Source of the DNA: Stentor coeruleus
Taxonomy: Eukaryota; Ciliophora; Heterotrichea; Heterotrichida; Stentoridae
Length of the DNA stretch: 64,000 bases
Reading direction: 5' to 3'
Assembly: GCA_001970955.1 (NCBI GenBank)
Contig: MPUH01000012.1
Span: 114,860 to 178,859, forward strand
Positions within the stretch are counted from its first letter, which is position 1; every line of letters starts with the position of its first letter. Below are positions 39,935-50,825 of the stretch, piece by piece. Both the position numbers and the translations under genes were made by a program. The notes below the pieces were generated by a model, which had not been told where the DNA came from, made no database searches, and worked only from the letters and a program-made list of their open reading frames with translations.

Positions 39935-40255
39935 ATGGCGGTTGATCTCTCGGGTATCGATTACAAAAAGTTAACTCAAGGTAAAACCATCAACAAATTC
40001 AGTGATATGCCAGCTGAAGTTATGAATGAAGCTATTGAAATCATCACTTCCACAATAGAAAAATACACTAAAGCTGAAGTACTCGAAGTAGGAGATGCTA
40101 CCCGTTTTATCAAAGAACAAATGGATAAATCTTTTGGTCCATCATGGCATGTTAGTATAGGTGAAGGGTATTCATTTGATATAACATCTCAAAAGCAAAA
40201 TCTTCTTTATATGTATTACTCAGGGATATATGCGATACTTTTATGGAAGTGTTAG
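39935..40255 (+). CDS. LC8-type dynein light chain
   Basis: 106 residues from MAVDLSG at 39935. An in-frame ATG at 39896 would add 13 residues of AT-rich upstream sequence and is less likely. The DLC fold is evident: PAEVMNEAIEIITSTIEKY (helix 1), VGDATRFIKEQMDKSFGPSWHVSIGEGY (helix 2 and the WHVSIG strand matching LC8 WHCIVG), FDITSQKQNLLYMYYSGIYAILLWKC (closing strands). It is divergent from canonical LC8 and has a longer N-terminus, as in LC8-like chains of ciliary dyneins. Its stop is only 18 nt before the next start. Confidence 0.93.
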   Translation: MAVDLSGIDYKKLTQGKTINKFSDMPAEVMNEAIEIITSTIEKYTKAEVLEVGDATRFIKEQMDKSFGPSWHVSIGEGYSFDITSQKQNLLYMYYSGIYAILLWKC

Positions 40256-40273
40256 AGAATAATAGGATTAAAT

Positions 40274-40963
40274 ATGTTTTCACTTGCTGACTCAAAGGAA
40301 CAAGCAAAAAAACTCATACTTGAGTCTCCGGATTATACAAGAAAAGCTGCAATTGTGCTTCTTTTAGGACTTGCGGTTGTGTTTTTAAGCTTGGTATTGA
40401 GTTTTATAGGTACAGAAACTAAATGGATTTGCGACTTAGATTCAGCTAACCCAAAATATGAAGCTATATGTTCTAGATTAATAAAAACAGCTTCATGTAG
40501 GAATTTGAAAGGTCCATTAAGAGCTGATATTATTCTTGATATACAAACTGAAGCTAAAGCTTCAGCAAAAATTATATGTCCTTGGGAAAATGCTATGTCT
40601 GAAATGAGGATTTGTTTTGAGTTCGGGTGTTTGTTAGTTTTGATTGTTGGTCTTGGGGCGTTGATTAAAGAAAGCAGATATTTGGCTGATTTACATATTA
40701 ACTCGTCGTATTTTTTTAGTTTACTTGTTGCTATTGCCGCAACTTTTGATAGATTTGCTATTAATGATTCGAAGGTTAATAATTTTTATCTGTGCAATTG
40801 GACTGAAGAAATCAATCTTGGTAGTGGAGTTACTAAGGAACATTTGAACTGTGGATATGGGTCGTTTGAGTTTACTTCTTATTTGGGGTATTTTTCAGCA
40901 GGTATGGTTTTATTTTCTTCTTATATGATTGGAGTGTGGAAAAAACATTTAGTTTTAGAGTGA
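40274..40963 (+). CDS. Four-TM membrane protein, unknown
   Basis: 229 residues, ATG 40274, ends at TGA. Hydrophobic segments lie near residues 25-46, 113-130, 142-158 and 200-220. The loop between the first two (about 65 residues) contains four cysteines and the loop between the last two contains two. N and C termini are short and charged, likely cytosolic. The layout is tetraspan/claudin-like, but I see no family signature. The gene follows the LC8 gene after 18 nt on the same strand, so the two may share a transcript or have overlapping UTR and promoter. Confidence 0.85.
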   Translation: MFSLADSKEQAKKLILESPDYTRKAAIVLLLGLAVVFLSLVLSFIGTETKWICDLDSANPKYEAICSRLIKTASCRNLKGPLRADIILDIQTEAKASAKIICPWENAMSEMRICFEFGCLLVLIVGLGALIKESRYLADLHINSSYFFSLLVAIAATFDRFAINDSKVNNFYLCNWTEEINLGSGVTKEHLNCGYGSFEFTSYLGYFSAGMVLFSSYMIGVWKKHLVLE

Positions 40964-43885
40964 ATTTAGTAAACAATCTTTCTCATAATTTTTTTTTTGG
41001 GTGAAAAGTTCGAATTTTGTGTTTGAGATTTTTTTTTATGGCTGAAGATGAGTATTTTTTTTGTCAAATGGCTTTTTTAATCGATTTAATATATGAATGA
41101 AGTTGTATAATGTTTGGGAAATAAATCTGTTATAAAACATAAAGTCACATCCTAGTAAAAAAAAATTAACAGGAAATTTACTTATGTTTTAGCTTGTAAT
41201 CCCTTCTTAATATGGATTAATAAATAAATATCAGTTTCAAGAGGCTTTAATGTGATTATACAGTAGAATATAAAAGAAATATAGCTGAGCTAGCAGGTTT
41301 TTTAATTTTTATAAATTTATAGAAATAAGATAAAATTCTTAAAGCTTATTCTAATCAGATAAATTAGATAAGCCTTGAGGAACATAGTTCTAAATTTTTG
41401 TTTTGAAAATAATTATTTTGATTTTCAGGCTTGAAATAATTTTAAAAGATTTGCTTTGATTTCTTCTATGAGTATATAGTAAAAATATCTTCTTTATTTA
41501 AGAAATTGTTATAAAATATTCAAGAATAAGAAATTATCTGACAATTTAATTAGAAAGGCACTAACTTATATGAGCTAATAATTATAACAACTTTTTTATC
41601 TTTAAAAACATACAAAATAAGTTTCTAATCCAGCTAAACCTCCAGCAAAGGATAACCCATTACGACAATTTACTGCTTTATCAATAGATTTAAATTCTTT
41701 TCCTTTATTTGCATAATAAATATACAATTAACTCATAGCTTATATTACATAAACTCAAAAATATAAACATTTCATAAGCTAAAATTTATATTCTTTTAAA
41801 AATTTCTAATTCCTAGTATCAAAAAACACCTTCTAAAAAAAAACTTTCAAAAATAAATAATTTCTTTGTATTCAATAGTATTACTTTGCAAAAATATCAT
41901 AAATTTAATGTAAAATATACATATTCTTTTAAATATTTCTTATATTCCCATAATATAAATCATGATTCAAATTCTAAAAGCCTACAATTATTTCATATAT
42001 TATAATACTTTATATTTTTTGTTTTAAATAATATATTCTTCATAAATACTTATCATGATTTGGCAATGCTTTATAAAAACTATAAAGATAATAATCTTAA
42101 TATTTATGATACTTTCACATATCCTCTTCTTTTAAAAAAAAATTTTTTTACCATGTTTCTTGGAAAAAGCGATTAATAAAATTATTTTATTGAGAATTTA
42201 AGTGTCCAAGATTTTTTTCATTAAATATTAATCAACACTAAAATCAAACAAGAATTTAAAAGACTTTTGCAAAAAACTTCATTTTAAAGCACTTTTCAGA
42301 TGCCTACACAAAACTATTAAAAAAATTTCGAAATAAATTAGATAACTAGACAATACTTGCCATTGTAAATCATATCTAGGGTACTTCAAAGCAAGTTTTT
42401 TTCAGTACTAGTCGTCTATGTAATGATAATAATGGGAATTTTGATTTTTAGTCTAATGATATTTATTTATCTTATAATATATTTTACTATATAACAAATG
42501 TATATACTTAATCTATATATAATAGACACAACTATAAATATACTTATTGAATATTCCTTTATAAAACTCAATAAGAAAAAGTGCTTTGATACTTTTTCAG
42601 ACAATCCAAAATTCAAGTTGGTTTTTATTATTATTTTAGTACCTGCAGTAGTGATTTTTTTTTTTTCAGTTTTGGGTTTAAGATACTTTTAAAATTTATA
42701 TAATTGTTTTTCAAATGATAAGAAATTTATAATGAATATATGTAGGAGATACAAATTTTGCCTATATGGAAAAAAAATAAAAAATAGTACTCAAGCTATT
42801 ATGACAAAGTAATTTATTTTTTCTAAGTTTATAATTCTCTTATTCTAAACTTGGCCATAATCAAAAATATTTTAATACCTCTTCTAATACCTAATACAAC
42901 ATCAGAACCTAAAAAACCGAAAAAAAAAGCAATGACAAGGGGAAAACTAGCATATCAAAGCTACTAGACAAGTATTTTATGCTGATCCCTCAAAATATAT
43001 TATCCAAAAAGAACGCCGCTATTAAATCCTATACTATATTATTCTTATTGATATATGATAATATTCAATAAAAAATTTCATAGTTTCTATCAAACTTTCT
43101 TTATACCCTACAAATGGTTGCTCTAAAAGGTCCTCACGTATATAAAAAGTATTTAAAAATATTTTTTAGCCAGTCATAGTCAAACACAAAACAAGTTAAA
43201 AATTTGAGGTTTCATACATAAATCACCTTTTCTTCAATGCTTCTGTCTACTTCCATAGTTGTAAAAGAGCAAAACTCATAAATTATCCCTAAAACATAAT
43301 AAAAATATCACAGATTTCCAATTCCTGACTATCAAGAATTAGCTTTGTAATTATATTATCTATGAATCAGCTACATTGCTATTCAAATCAAAAAATATTC
43401 CTAAACTTTATATCCCTTATCTATTAGATCCTGACAGTCTTTTTTTTTTCAACATCGCGATATCATACCTTTTTCTTATTTCTTTCACATAAAAATTCTT
43501 TCAACATCCCAGAATTTTTTTAAGCATTACCCATGCTTTTAAGAGTTTAATTCTAAAGTAAAGAAAAATACCAACTTTGCTAAACCGAAATTTCCTTTGA
43601 AAAATAACTGAATTCCCTTTATCACAAGCTTTTATACTTATAAAACATTTGAAAACTTATTTGAAAATTGTACTAATATACCTTTAAGTCTTATACCATA
43701 TAGAAGCCTATAAGAATTTTTTATGCATAATATGGAATTGAATGGTTTACTTAAATAGGTCTAAAAGGATTAAGCTTTTCTATGTTATAATAATAAATTA
43801 TTTATACTTATGGAGCAATCTTACAATTTATACTTTATGGTACTTTAGCTTCTGCATTTAGGGATTAAAATATAATAAATGAATT
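40964..43885. other. Long gene-poor region
   Basis: 2.9 kb of very AT-rich DNA. 40964-41110 is G/T-rich; most of 41580-43880 is A/C-rich. The only coding-like piece is a 42-codon minus-strand stretch (41602-41727) with protein-like composition. A 64-codon plus-strand frame at 42498-42692 is hydrophobic and not convincing. No tRNA, rRNA or repeat array is seen. Confidence 0.55.
41602..41727 (-). pseudogene. Short coding-like fragment
   Basis: 42 open minus-strand codons include KEFKSIDKAVNCRNG followed by LSFAGGLAGLE. The composition is unlike the random translation around it and resembles a helical membrane or mitochondrial protein piece. A stop lies immediately upstream, and no 15/16-nt intron links it to more coding sequence. 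It could be a gene relic or chance. Confidence 0.3.
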
Positions 43886-44578
43886 CTAGCATAAATTATT
43901 ATATTTTCTAAAACTATTGCATAGGAAATCATCAATTGGAGGTAATAGATCAAAACTTTCTGGAAACCATGGCTCAAGTCGGAGATCTTGAATAATTATT
44001 TGATTTGCGTACCTTTTCATAAGGAGCCATTTGTAGGCGCAGTCTAAATTATGCTTCTGATCAGGACAGCAAGTGAATCCAAGATATTTGCTAAGTTCTT
44101 CAGGGTCAAGGTCGCTGAATATATACTCAATATAATAATAATAACTCTCCCTAACACCCACATCCGCAAAGTACCGCTTACAAAAGTCGGTATTAAAGCT
44201 TCTACTAGTTTCAATAGTTGGCTTGGACTTGGTTTTGAATTTAATTGGTTCAAATAATGTCCTGCTCACAGAATCTAAAGCATTTGGGTGTTTTAAATGC
44301 ACATTTATCAAACTTTGCCAGTTTTGCTTTCCTCTCTCACTCATTTCTTTCTGGTTATTGTAAAGAAGCTTACCTTTTTTAATTTTTCTGTTCGCCCTTT
44401 TATGTCCACGTATTAGCTTACAACGGAGGTACTCCTTTTTGGGATGACCTTTTATCTGTGGTTTAAAAGATGTGAAAAGACTTCGAATAAGAGTTTCTTC
44501 TTTAACTTTCCTTGAAAACTCGTTCATTTGTGACTGTAGGTCGAGGGCCTTTAAGTCTATGGAAGCAATTTCTTTCAT
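43886..44578 (-). CDS. Unknown protein, 230 residues
   Basis: A single-exon frame from ATG 44578. Residues 1-30 are helical, 40-90 strongly basic (GHPKKEYLRCKLIRGHKRANRKIKKGK), and the C-terminal half is more globular with a Cys-containing segment LGFTCCPDQKHNLDC and aromatic clusters YYYYIEY. No known family is recognised. TTTATATAAA lies 45 nt upstream. It is the only gene between 41 and 48 kb. Confidence 0.8.
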   Translation of the reverse strand: MKEIASIDLKALDLQSQMNEFSRKVKEETLIRSLFTSFKPQIKGHPKKEYLRCKLIRGHKRANRKIKKGKLLYNNQKEMSERGKQNWQSLINVHLKHPNALDSVSRTLFEPIKFKTKSKPTIETSRSFNTDFCKRYFADVGVRESYYYYIEYIFSDLDPEELSKYLGFTCCPDQKHNLDCAYKWLLMKRYANQIIIQDLRLEPWFPESFDLLPPIDDFLCNSFRKYNNLC

Positions 44579-47500
44579 TTTTATCCAATAATAGTTTATA
44601 TTTATTATAACTGAAGAGATAGTTTATATAAATCATCTTAATGTCAAAAACTATATTAAAGAGCTTTGAAAAAAAAAAAAAAACTTTGTGGATTGATAAA
44701 ATATTGTGGTTCTAAGTGAAATTGGGAGGAAATTTCAAGGAAAATGATAAGGAGGGAGGGTTTAAGAATGTGTATGTCAGAGTTTTGTAGAGAAATAGAA
44801 GGGGATTTGCTTGATATCATGAAGTTTTATGAGAAAGTATTTTTGCTTATCATTTGTATACAAATATTAAATATGAATCACAAAATAAGTAACCATTTCT
44901 ATACCTATTCCTGAATATAAGACTTAAATAATATTTTTATATCATTTCCGTAGTTTTGTCAACACTTTTCTATGAGTTTCCTACTTTTTTTACCAGAAAG
45001 CCCTTATGGCAAACCTTCGCAGCTTAATATTCCTAATTCATATATCGAATATTTTTACTATTTTTTCAAAGAAATCGCCATTCCTTTAAACTTTACTACT
45101 CCTAATCTAAGTTTGTCAGGTTTTCTCTATTTTTAAAGTTAATTTCCCAGATTCAAATCCTCACAAAAAGCCTCAAAGTTCATTCCATCATATCTGAGAT
45201 TTAAGCATTTTCCCCAATCCTAAAGAAAGTTTGGGTCTAAAATAAGAATATAAAATTCAAACACTTACTAAATAGACCAAAAACATCTAAAAAAAAAAAA
45301 ACTAAACTTTTCCTTATAAACTTACATGATTTCTAAGTGTTCTTATACAAATTCCTTTGCTAGGATTTTCTTATCTAAACAAAACCTTTAAGCCTTTACA
45401 CTAGTTTAATATCTAACTAATCAACATCTGTCAAATCTATTCAAAGCTCAGAAATTCATATCTTAAACTTCCTTGAAAAGTTTATCATGTGAAACTTTTG
45501 ATTCCCATTTAATTTTTTTCTAAATCTTTCTGAGCCTAAGTTTTGTTATCATACGTTTTTTTATCTAATAACTCAACACTTTAAAAAATCTACTGTAATA
45601 AGTTTTATAAGTAATGATCATACCAACTTAGGTTAACTATAATCTTTTTTCTTGATAGAAAACTTGTATGATATGAAAATAATTTTGAAAACAAATTTAG
45701 CTGGTTTATTATAAAATCCTAAATAACAGGAGATATCTAAAGTAGTTGCAAGGATTATTAGAGTTATTAAGAGGTATTGTGTTATGCATATTTTTAGAAA
45801 AATATTAATTTCTACCCCGCAAATATGAAAAAAGTATTTAAGTATTAGTAAAGTATATATAGAAAGATAAAGTTTTTTATAATTTTTAAGTGGGTTTAAA
45901 GGTTTAGAGCTTTAAGGTTATGAGAAAATTGTATTATTTATAATGGATTTTTTTTTTTTTGAAGATAATTCGGTGTCTTGATTGTGTTGAATTAAACTTT
46001 GATGCATATAGTTGGTTTATGTTGATTTTCTATGACTAATATAAAGATTAACCCAATATATATAGTTTATTACCTAATAGCATTACAATATGATAACTTT
46101 TACAATAAAATGGTCTTAGTTAGTATCAGATGCTCTAAAATCATTCAACTTTCGTAGTAAAAATACCATTACTTTACATAAAAAGTAAAAAATATATATT
46201 TAAGTAAATTATATAGTAAATTATTCGAAAATCAAAAGTTAATAGAAAAATAAATTCTCATTCAAAATTTAAAACATTTACGATTCCATAAATTATAAGC
46301 CTGCTATTCTTAAATTTATTTCAGCATTTCTACTTAAGCTCAGCATAAATAAAACTTAAAAGTATATTTCCTGAAATATTTTATATGACGTCATTTTATA
46401 GTATAAAAAGCTTATATAAAATAAGATTTATTTTAGGTTTTAAACCTTTGATAAAGAATATGATGTTGATAATTATTAAAGAAAGATTTTAAGTTTGTTT
46501 ATAATAAGAAGCTAAAAGTTTTGTTAGAATTTTGTATTGAATGATAAGAAAAAATAGGTTTGATAGATGATAATTATTGGGAAATTTTCTTGCAGATATA
46601 ATTTAGTATGGTCAGTGTGCATTTTATAGTATAATTATTAGTTTAAAGATAAGTTTTATAGGTATGAATTAAGTCTATTGAAAAAAATGCTTTTAGTTTA
46701 GTTGTTATTATTTCATTATTTACTTTGATTTTTTAGAAAGTAGTTTTTAAGAGCTGAATATCATTATTAGTTACCTCCTCTTAATAATATCTATAAAGCT
46801 ATCATTTATATCGAATTTAGCATATTTTTCAGGTAAAACACATAAGCAAAGTTAAAGATTTTATATTTGATTTAATATATTGAAATGAATAGAATTCCAA
46901 ATGCCAGCAGAATTTAGTAAGAATTATCAAAAATCCAAAAAAAACAGTAAGAATGTCTATCGCCTAGCTTTGTTTTCGAAATCCAAATAACCAAACTATA
47001 ATTCCCAAAAAAAAAATCACTATTAACACCCAAAACCCTTTTCCAATAAGCATCATAAAGTAATTTCTAACACCTTATTCATTACCATGTTAACTATCAT
47101 ATCACAAAAATTTCAATTTTCCATCTGTAAAAATTCCAAACCTGCTTATCTCTAATCATCCTTTAAAACAAAAATCTCGAATAGATTATCTTTTACTCCT
47201 TCGCCTATAAGGAAATTTCTTCAAGGACAAAGACCTGAGCAGAGTATTATTTTTTAAAAGTAAGTCTTTGATTGATCTTCAACTATATAACCAAATCTGA
47301 TCACCTAGAGTTCTTAGGAGTTTTAATAAATAATATATAGTCTTTAGTATACAAGGATTTTTTTAGAAGATTTTTGTAGTTCAATTTCAGATGAGATAAG
47401 TGGTAGAGGTGTATTTGATAGATTTTAAAAGGAAATTTGTTGTAGTAATTGATATTTAAAGGATGGTAATAATAAATCTTGCAAGGTTTGAATTGGATTT

Positions 47501-47981
47501 TGATTTCAATGATCTTATTTTCTTGAACAAGTATATTATAGGTTTAGGATATTTTTTAGTATGCAGAGAATAAGTATTTGTGTTTTTAAGATGTTCAAGG
47601 GCATCTTGACTATTACCTAATGGTATACCTAGTTTATAAACTTCTAATGTTTATCCCCAAAATCAGATTAAGTGATAATCTTATTTACAAAACTTAAGAC
47701 CTAGATAAACTTATAATTTTCGATTAAAATTGAATACTAATCTTTGAAGTATGAAAAACATATAATATATCAGTCCTATCATTGATTTCCATTCATGGGT
47801 CACAAATGAATTGTCATCATAAAATTATTATACCATATTTATATCACCTTTTACTACATATAAAGTTGTAATACATTATTAGATTAGATAAAATATGACT
47901 ATGAATATTTTAGTTTTTCATAATTTTATGACAGAAAATATGATTTTTATGTGTAATTTTTAGTGCTAACTTAAATTACTA
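44579..47981. other. 3.4-kb gene-free region with alternating strand skew
   Basis: No convincing coding frame on either strand, even allowing for 15/16-nt introns. On the plus strand composition alternates: G/T-rich 44640-44880, C-rich 44890-45640, G-rich 45660-45990, C-rich 46040-46380, G-rich 46440-46770, C-rich 46880-47260, G-rich 47300-47600. Elsewhere in this window such C-to-G changes bracket genes. A perfect CRE-type palindrome tgacgtca lies at 46386-46393, at one of these changes. Confidence 0.55.
44623..44632 (-). promoter_or_regulatory. TTTATATAAA palindrome upstream of the 230-residue gene
   Basis: A third copy of the 10-nt palindrome, 44 nt upstream of ATG 44578. A related sequence atagtttatattt lies closer to the start. 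Confidence 0.35.
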
Positions 47982-50303
47982 TTAGAGTTTCCGTAGGCCG
48001 ATAAAACCTTCACTATAAATTTCGCCTGTGAAACTAATTGAAACTCGAGCCCGTGCCGGCAAGGCTATGAAATCTATTAAAGTTATCCCAGCTATGTTTC
48101 CATTTGGATGTGAAGTTGCAGGTTTCAATTTCCCACTATTATGATTCACAGCATAACTAGAAGAATTTACAGCTGACATAATCGGTTCGCCATTAACTAA
48201 AATCTGAATCGTCGGTTTTTTCCTAGAATAAAACCCTAACACAATCTCATAAAGCCCAGGAGCAACAGTAACAATAGATATCTTTTCTTTTTCCCATAAA
48301 AAATTATCAGGAGCTGTATTCACACTTTGTATCTCCCAAGGAACCAAACTTCCATTTTTTAATTCTCCACTTTTCCAAAGCCATCGACCCAAACAATTCT
48401 CAGCACATAATGCTTCAATTATTGTATGATAATCAGATAAATGATTAGAAAAATCAGATGAAATAACTTTGTTATCAAGTTCTTTATAAATATCACTAAG
48501 TGCTTTATTTGTATCATCAATATTAGCTTTCATATCAAGTAATGCACAAACATCTTTTATATTGCATTTTAAAAGCATATCTTTTGCTACATCTTGTAAT
48601 GCAAATTCTGTACATTGAATATGTGTATCTAGGTCAGAAGAATTACATTTACGTGATATGTCGATATGCATTTTTTCTATTTCTTTTTTTATTATGGTGA
48701 TTTCTTCTTGGGTGTTTTTTATGCCTAGAGCTTTTAGTGCTTGTGTTGAGTCTAGTTTTCCTTCCATGAGTTTTGGTAAGTCATTTGTGTTAACTTTTTG
48801 TGATAAGGTTTCGTAGACCTGGCTTTCAAGGTCACGATGTTTTGTTAAAGTTTCATCTTTCATAGCTTTCATTGCTGTGACTATTTCAGCATTGTTCCCC
48901 ATGAAATTCTCTCTCATTTTATCAATAGCTTTCTGACTTTCAATAATTAAATTCTTCAAAGCTTGAACCTCAGAGTTATCAGCCCTACTAGTAACAATAT
49001 CCTTTATCAAATCCTGAGTGATTTTCTGTTCACTAAAAAATCTACTTAAATCCTTTTGTATTTCTGCTTTAACCCCTCCAGCCATATTCCTCACATATAA
49101 AACTCTTTCATCACTCTCATCTTTAAGTTTCTCAGCAAATATTTCTAAAGACTCTTTAATTTTAGAAATCTCATTCTCTAGTCTATATTTAAAATCAAAA
49201 TCCTCTGATTTCTTCAAATCCTTTTTAATATCATTAGCAATTTCCCTACATTCAAATTTTATTTTCTCAAGCAACTCCACAATATCTTCAAAATCAGCTT
49301 TTTTAGCCAAAGCGCTATAGAATTTATCAATATCCTTAGCTTCAATTTTCTTAGATAATACAGCATTAAAAGTCCTTCTAGTCTGTTCTAAATCAGATTT
49401 AAAAGAATTTATATACGCATCAATAGTCGCTGAGTTTTCTAATAGATGATTATCAATATTAGCCTGTAATTCTTTCAATAATATTTCAATTTCGAATTTC
49501 TCAGCTTTCTTAGCGATTTCTGGAAGAACAACATGAGTTATATCGCTTCTATCAACTTTTTCTTGTAAATCCGCATGTAATTGTTCAAAAAGACTATAAT
49601 CCGCTTTAGCTTCTAAAGTAGCCATAATCCTTTGTAACTCGCTAATATCATTTTTCTGCATCATAATTTCATCAAAATTATATTTATCAACTTTACTTGA
49701 AAGAGCTGCATTTACTGTTTGTTTACTAGCTTTTTGTTCTAAAGCTTCTCTAAACTCATCAATTGACACTTTATCTTTTAATTGATTATGAAGGTATTCG
49801 AGTTCTCTTTCATTAGGAAGCTGGATTAATTTTCTGCTGATTTCTCTTTGTATATCTTCAATCATAGTTTTTACAAGTTCAATTTCACTTTCAAATTCAC
49901 GGATATTAACTTTACCTTCGAGTAAGTTCCGAACTTCCTCAATGCTTGGTTTATTTGATAGTAAATATTGAATATCATTACGGGAAACTTTTTCTTCAGA
50001 TAAGAGTTTATAATCCATATATGGGATTCTGTTTTCTAAAGCTTCATGGAATTCAGTTAATTCATTAGCATTTGCTTTTTGACTTAAGGCTAAAGTAAAT
50101 TCACTTCTTTGGACTTTTAGAGGTAACTGTCGTTCTATATCACGAAGTGCTTGACCTTGTGTTCGTACTACATCAGATATAGCTTTAAAGGTCATTCGGA
50201 CTATATCTTGGATATTTCGCCAATCATTTAAACCTTTTAATAAGTCTTCAGCCATAAAAGGTAGGTATGGGTCGTTTTCGTATATTTTTAAAGGGATCTC
50301 CAT
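47982..50303 (-). CDS. Long coiled-coil protein with C-terminal C1q/TNF-like jelly roll
   Basis: 773 residues, one exon, ATG 50303. Residues 30-620 are heptad-type coiled coil built from recurring units of about 35-40 residues with Lys-Ala-Asp or Lys-x-x-x-x-Asp at the start (for example KANANELTEFHEAL, KADYSLFEQLHADL). The last 150 residues form a beta-sandwich-like domain: VPWEIQSVNTAPDNFLW, VAPGLYEIVLGFY, LVNGEPIMSAVNSSSYAV, LIDFIALPARARVSISF, ending FIGLRKL, which reads like a C1q/TNF jelly roll. There is no signal peptide, so it is intracellular. A structural role in cilia or basal bodies is plausible but inferred. Confidence 0.87.
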   Translation of the reverse strand: MEIPLKIYENDPYLPFMAEDLLKGLNDWRNIQDIVRMTFKAISDVVRTQGQALRDIERQLPLKVQRSEFTLALSQKANANELTEFHEALENRIPYMDYKLLSEEKVSRNDIQYLLSNKPSIEEVRNLLEGKVNIREFESEIELVKTMIEDIQREISRKLIQLPNERELEYLHNQLKDKVSIDEFREALEQKASKQTVNAALSSKVDKYNFDEIMMQKNDISELQRIMATLEAKADYSLFEQLHADLQEKVDRSDITHVVLPEIAKKAEKFEIEILLKELQANIDNHLLENSATIDAYINSFKSDLEQTRRTFNAVLSKKIEAKDIDKFYSALAKKADFEDIVELLEKIKFECREIANDIKKDLKKSEDFDFKYRLENEISKIKESLEIFAEKLKDESDERVLYVRNMAGGVKAEIQKDLSRFFSEQKITQDLIKDIVTSRADNSEVQALKNLIIESQKAIDKMRENFMGNNAEIVTAMKAMKDETLTKHRDLESQVYETLSQKVNTNDLPKLMEGKLDSTQALKALGIKNTQEEITIIKKEIEKMHIDISRKCNSSDLDTHIQCTEFALQDVAKDMLLKCNIKDVCALLDMKANIDDTNKALSDIYKELDNKVISSDFSNHLSDYHTIIEALCAENCLGRWLWKSGELKNGSLVPWEIQSVNTAPDNFLWEKEKISIVTVAPGLYEIVLGFYSRKKPTIQILVNGEPIMSAVNSSSYAVNHNSGKLKPATSHPNGNIAGITLIDFIALPARARVSISFTGEIYSEGFIGLRKL

Positions 50304-50825
50304 TTTATATTGTTTTGGTTTGGAATTTTTAGATTTGGAAGGTGTGAAGGTGGATGGCTAGGTAGAGAGGAGATAGGATGGGTGCTATAGATAGAATTTG
50401 CATGGAAGGCACTATTTTTAGCGATATTTTTAGTTTTTGTAATGAGGAAGTTGGAATTTACTTTTTTTGTGGAGGAATGGAGATTGTTATTCTGGAGTTT
50501 TTAGTGGAATATTTTGGAAGAATAAGAGTTTGTGTAGGGAGATAATAGAAAAATTTTAGAAAATGCTGTGGAAAAATTGGAAATAAATATGTGGAGGATT
50601 AAATATGGTTATAATTATTCTTAAACCAAAAAAATAACAAAAATCATCAAATTTAACATCATCCAAACAATAAATTTTTATATTTTTTCAATATATCCTT
50701 TTTAACCCAAACTCTATTATTATTAAGATCAGCCATAAAAAAAACAATAAGCTTTCCTCAATTTCCTAGCACCCAAACAACACATATCCACATTCTCACA
50801 ACATCTTCATTCTATTTAATCTAAT
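50304..50825. other. Intergenic, sharp skew switch
   Basis: 522 nt between two minus-strand genes. 50304-50600 is G/T-rich and 50620-50825 A/C-rich on the plus strand, one of the clearest examples in the window. No gene is seen. Confidence 0.6.

Noticed and set aside
40256-40273. LC8 and tetraspan genes as one fused protein
   Set aside because: The LC8 frame ends at its natural C-terminus and the 18-nt spacer has no intron features; separate genes are simpler.
42498-42692. 64-codon plus-strand frame ending in a TM-like stretch
   Set aside because: A single TM-like segment from T-rich DNA, no recognisable family and no support from flanking signals; kept open as a very weak possibility.
45130-45175. 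Possible tRNA B-box (agattcaaatcctcac)
   Set aside because: No matching A-box or cloverleaf upstream; no tRNA or rRNA gene could be supported anywhere in the window.
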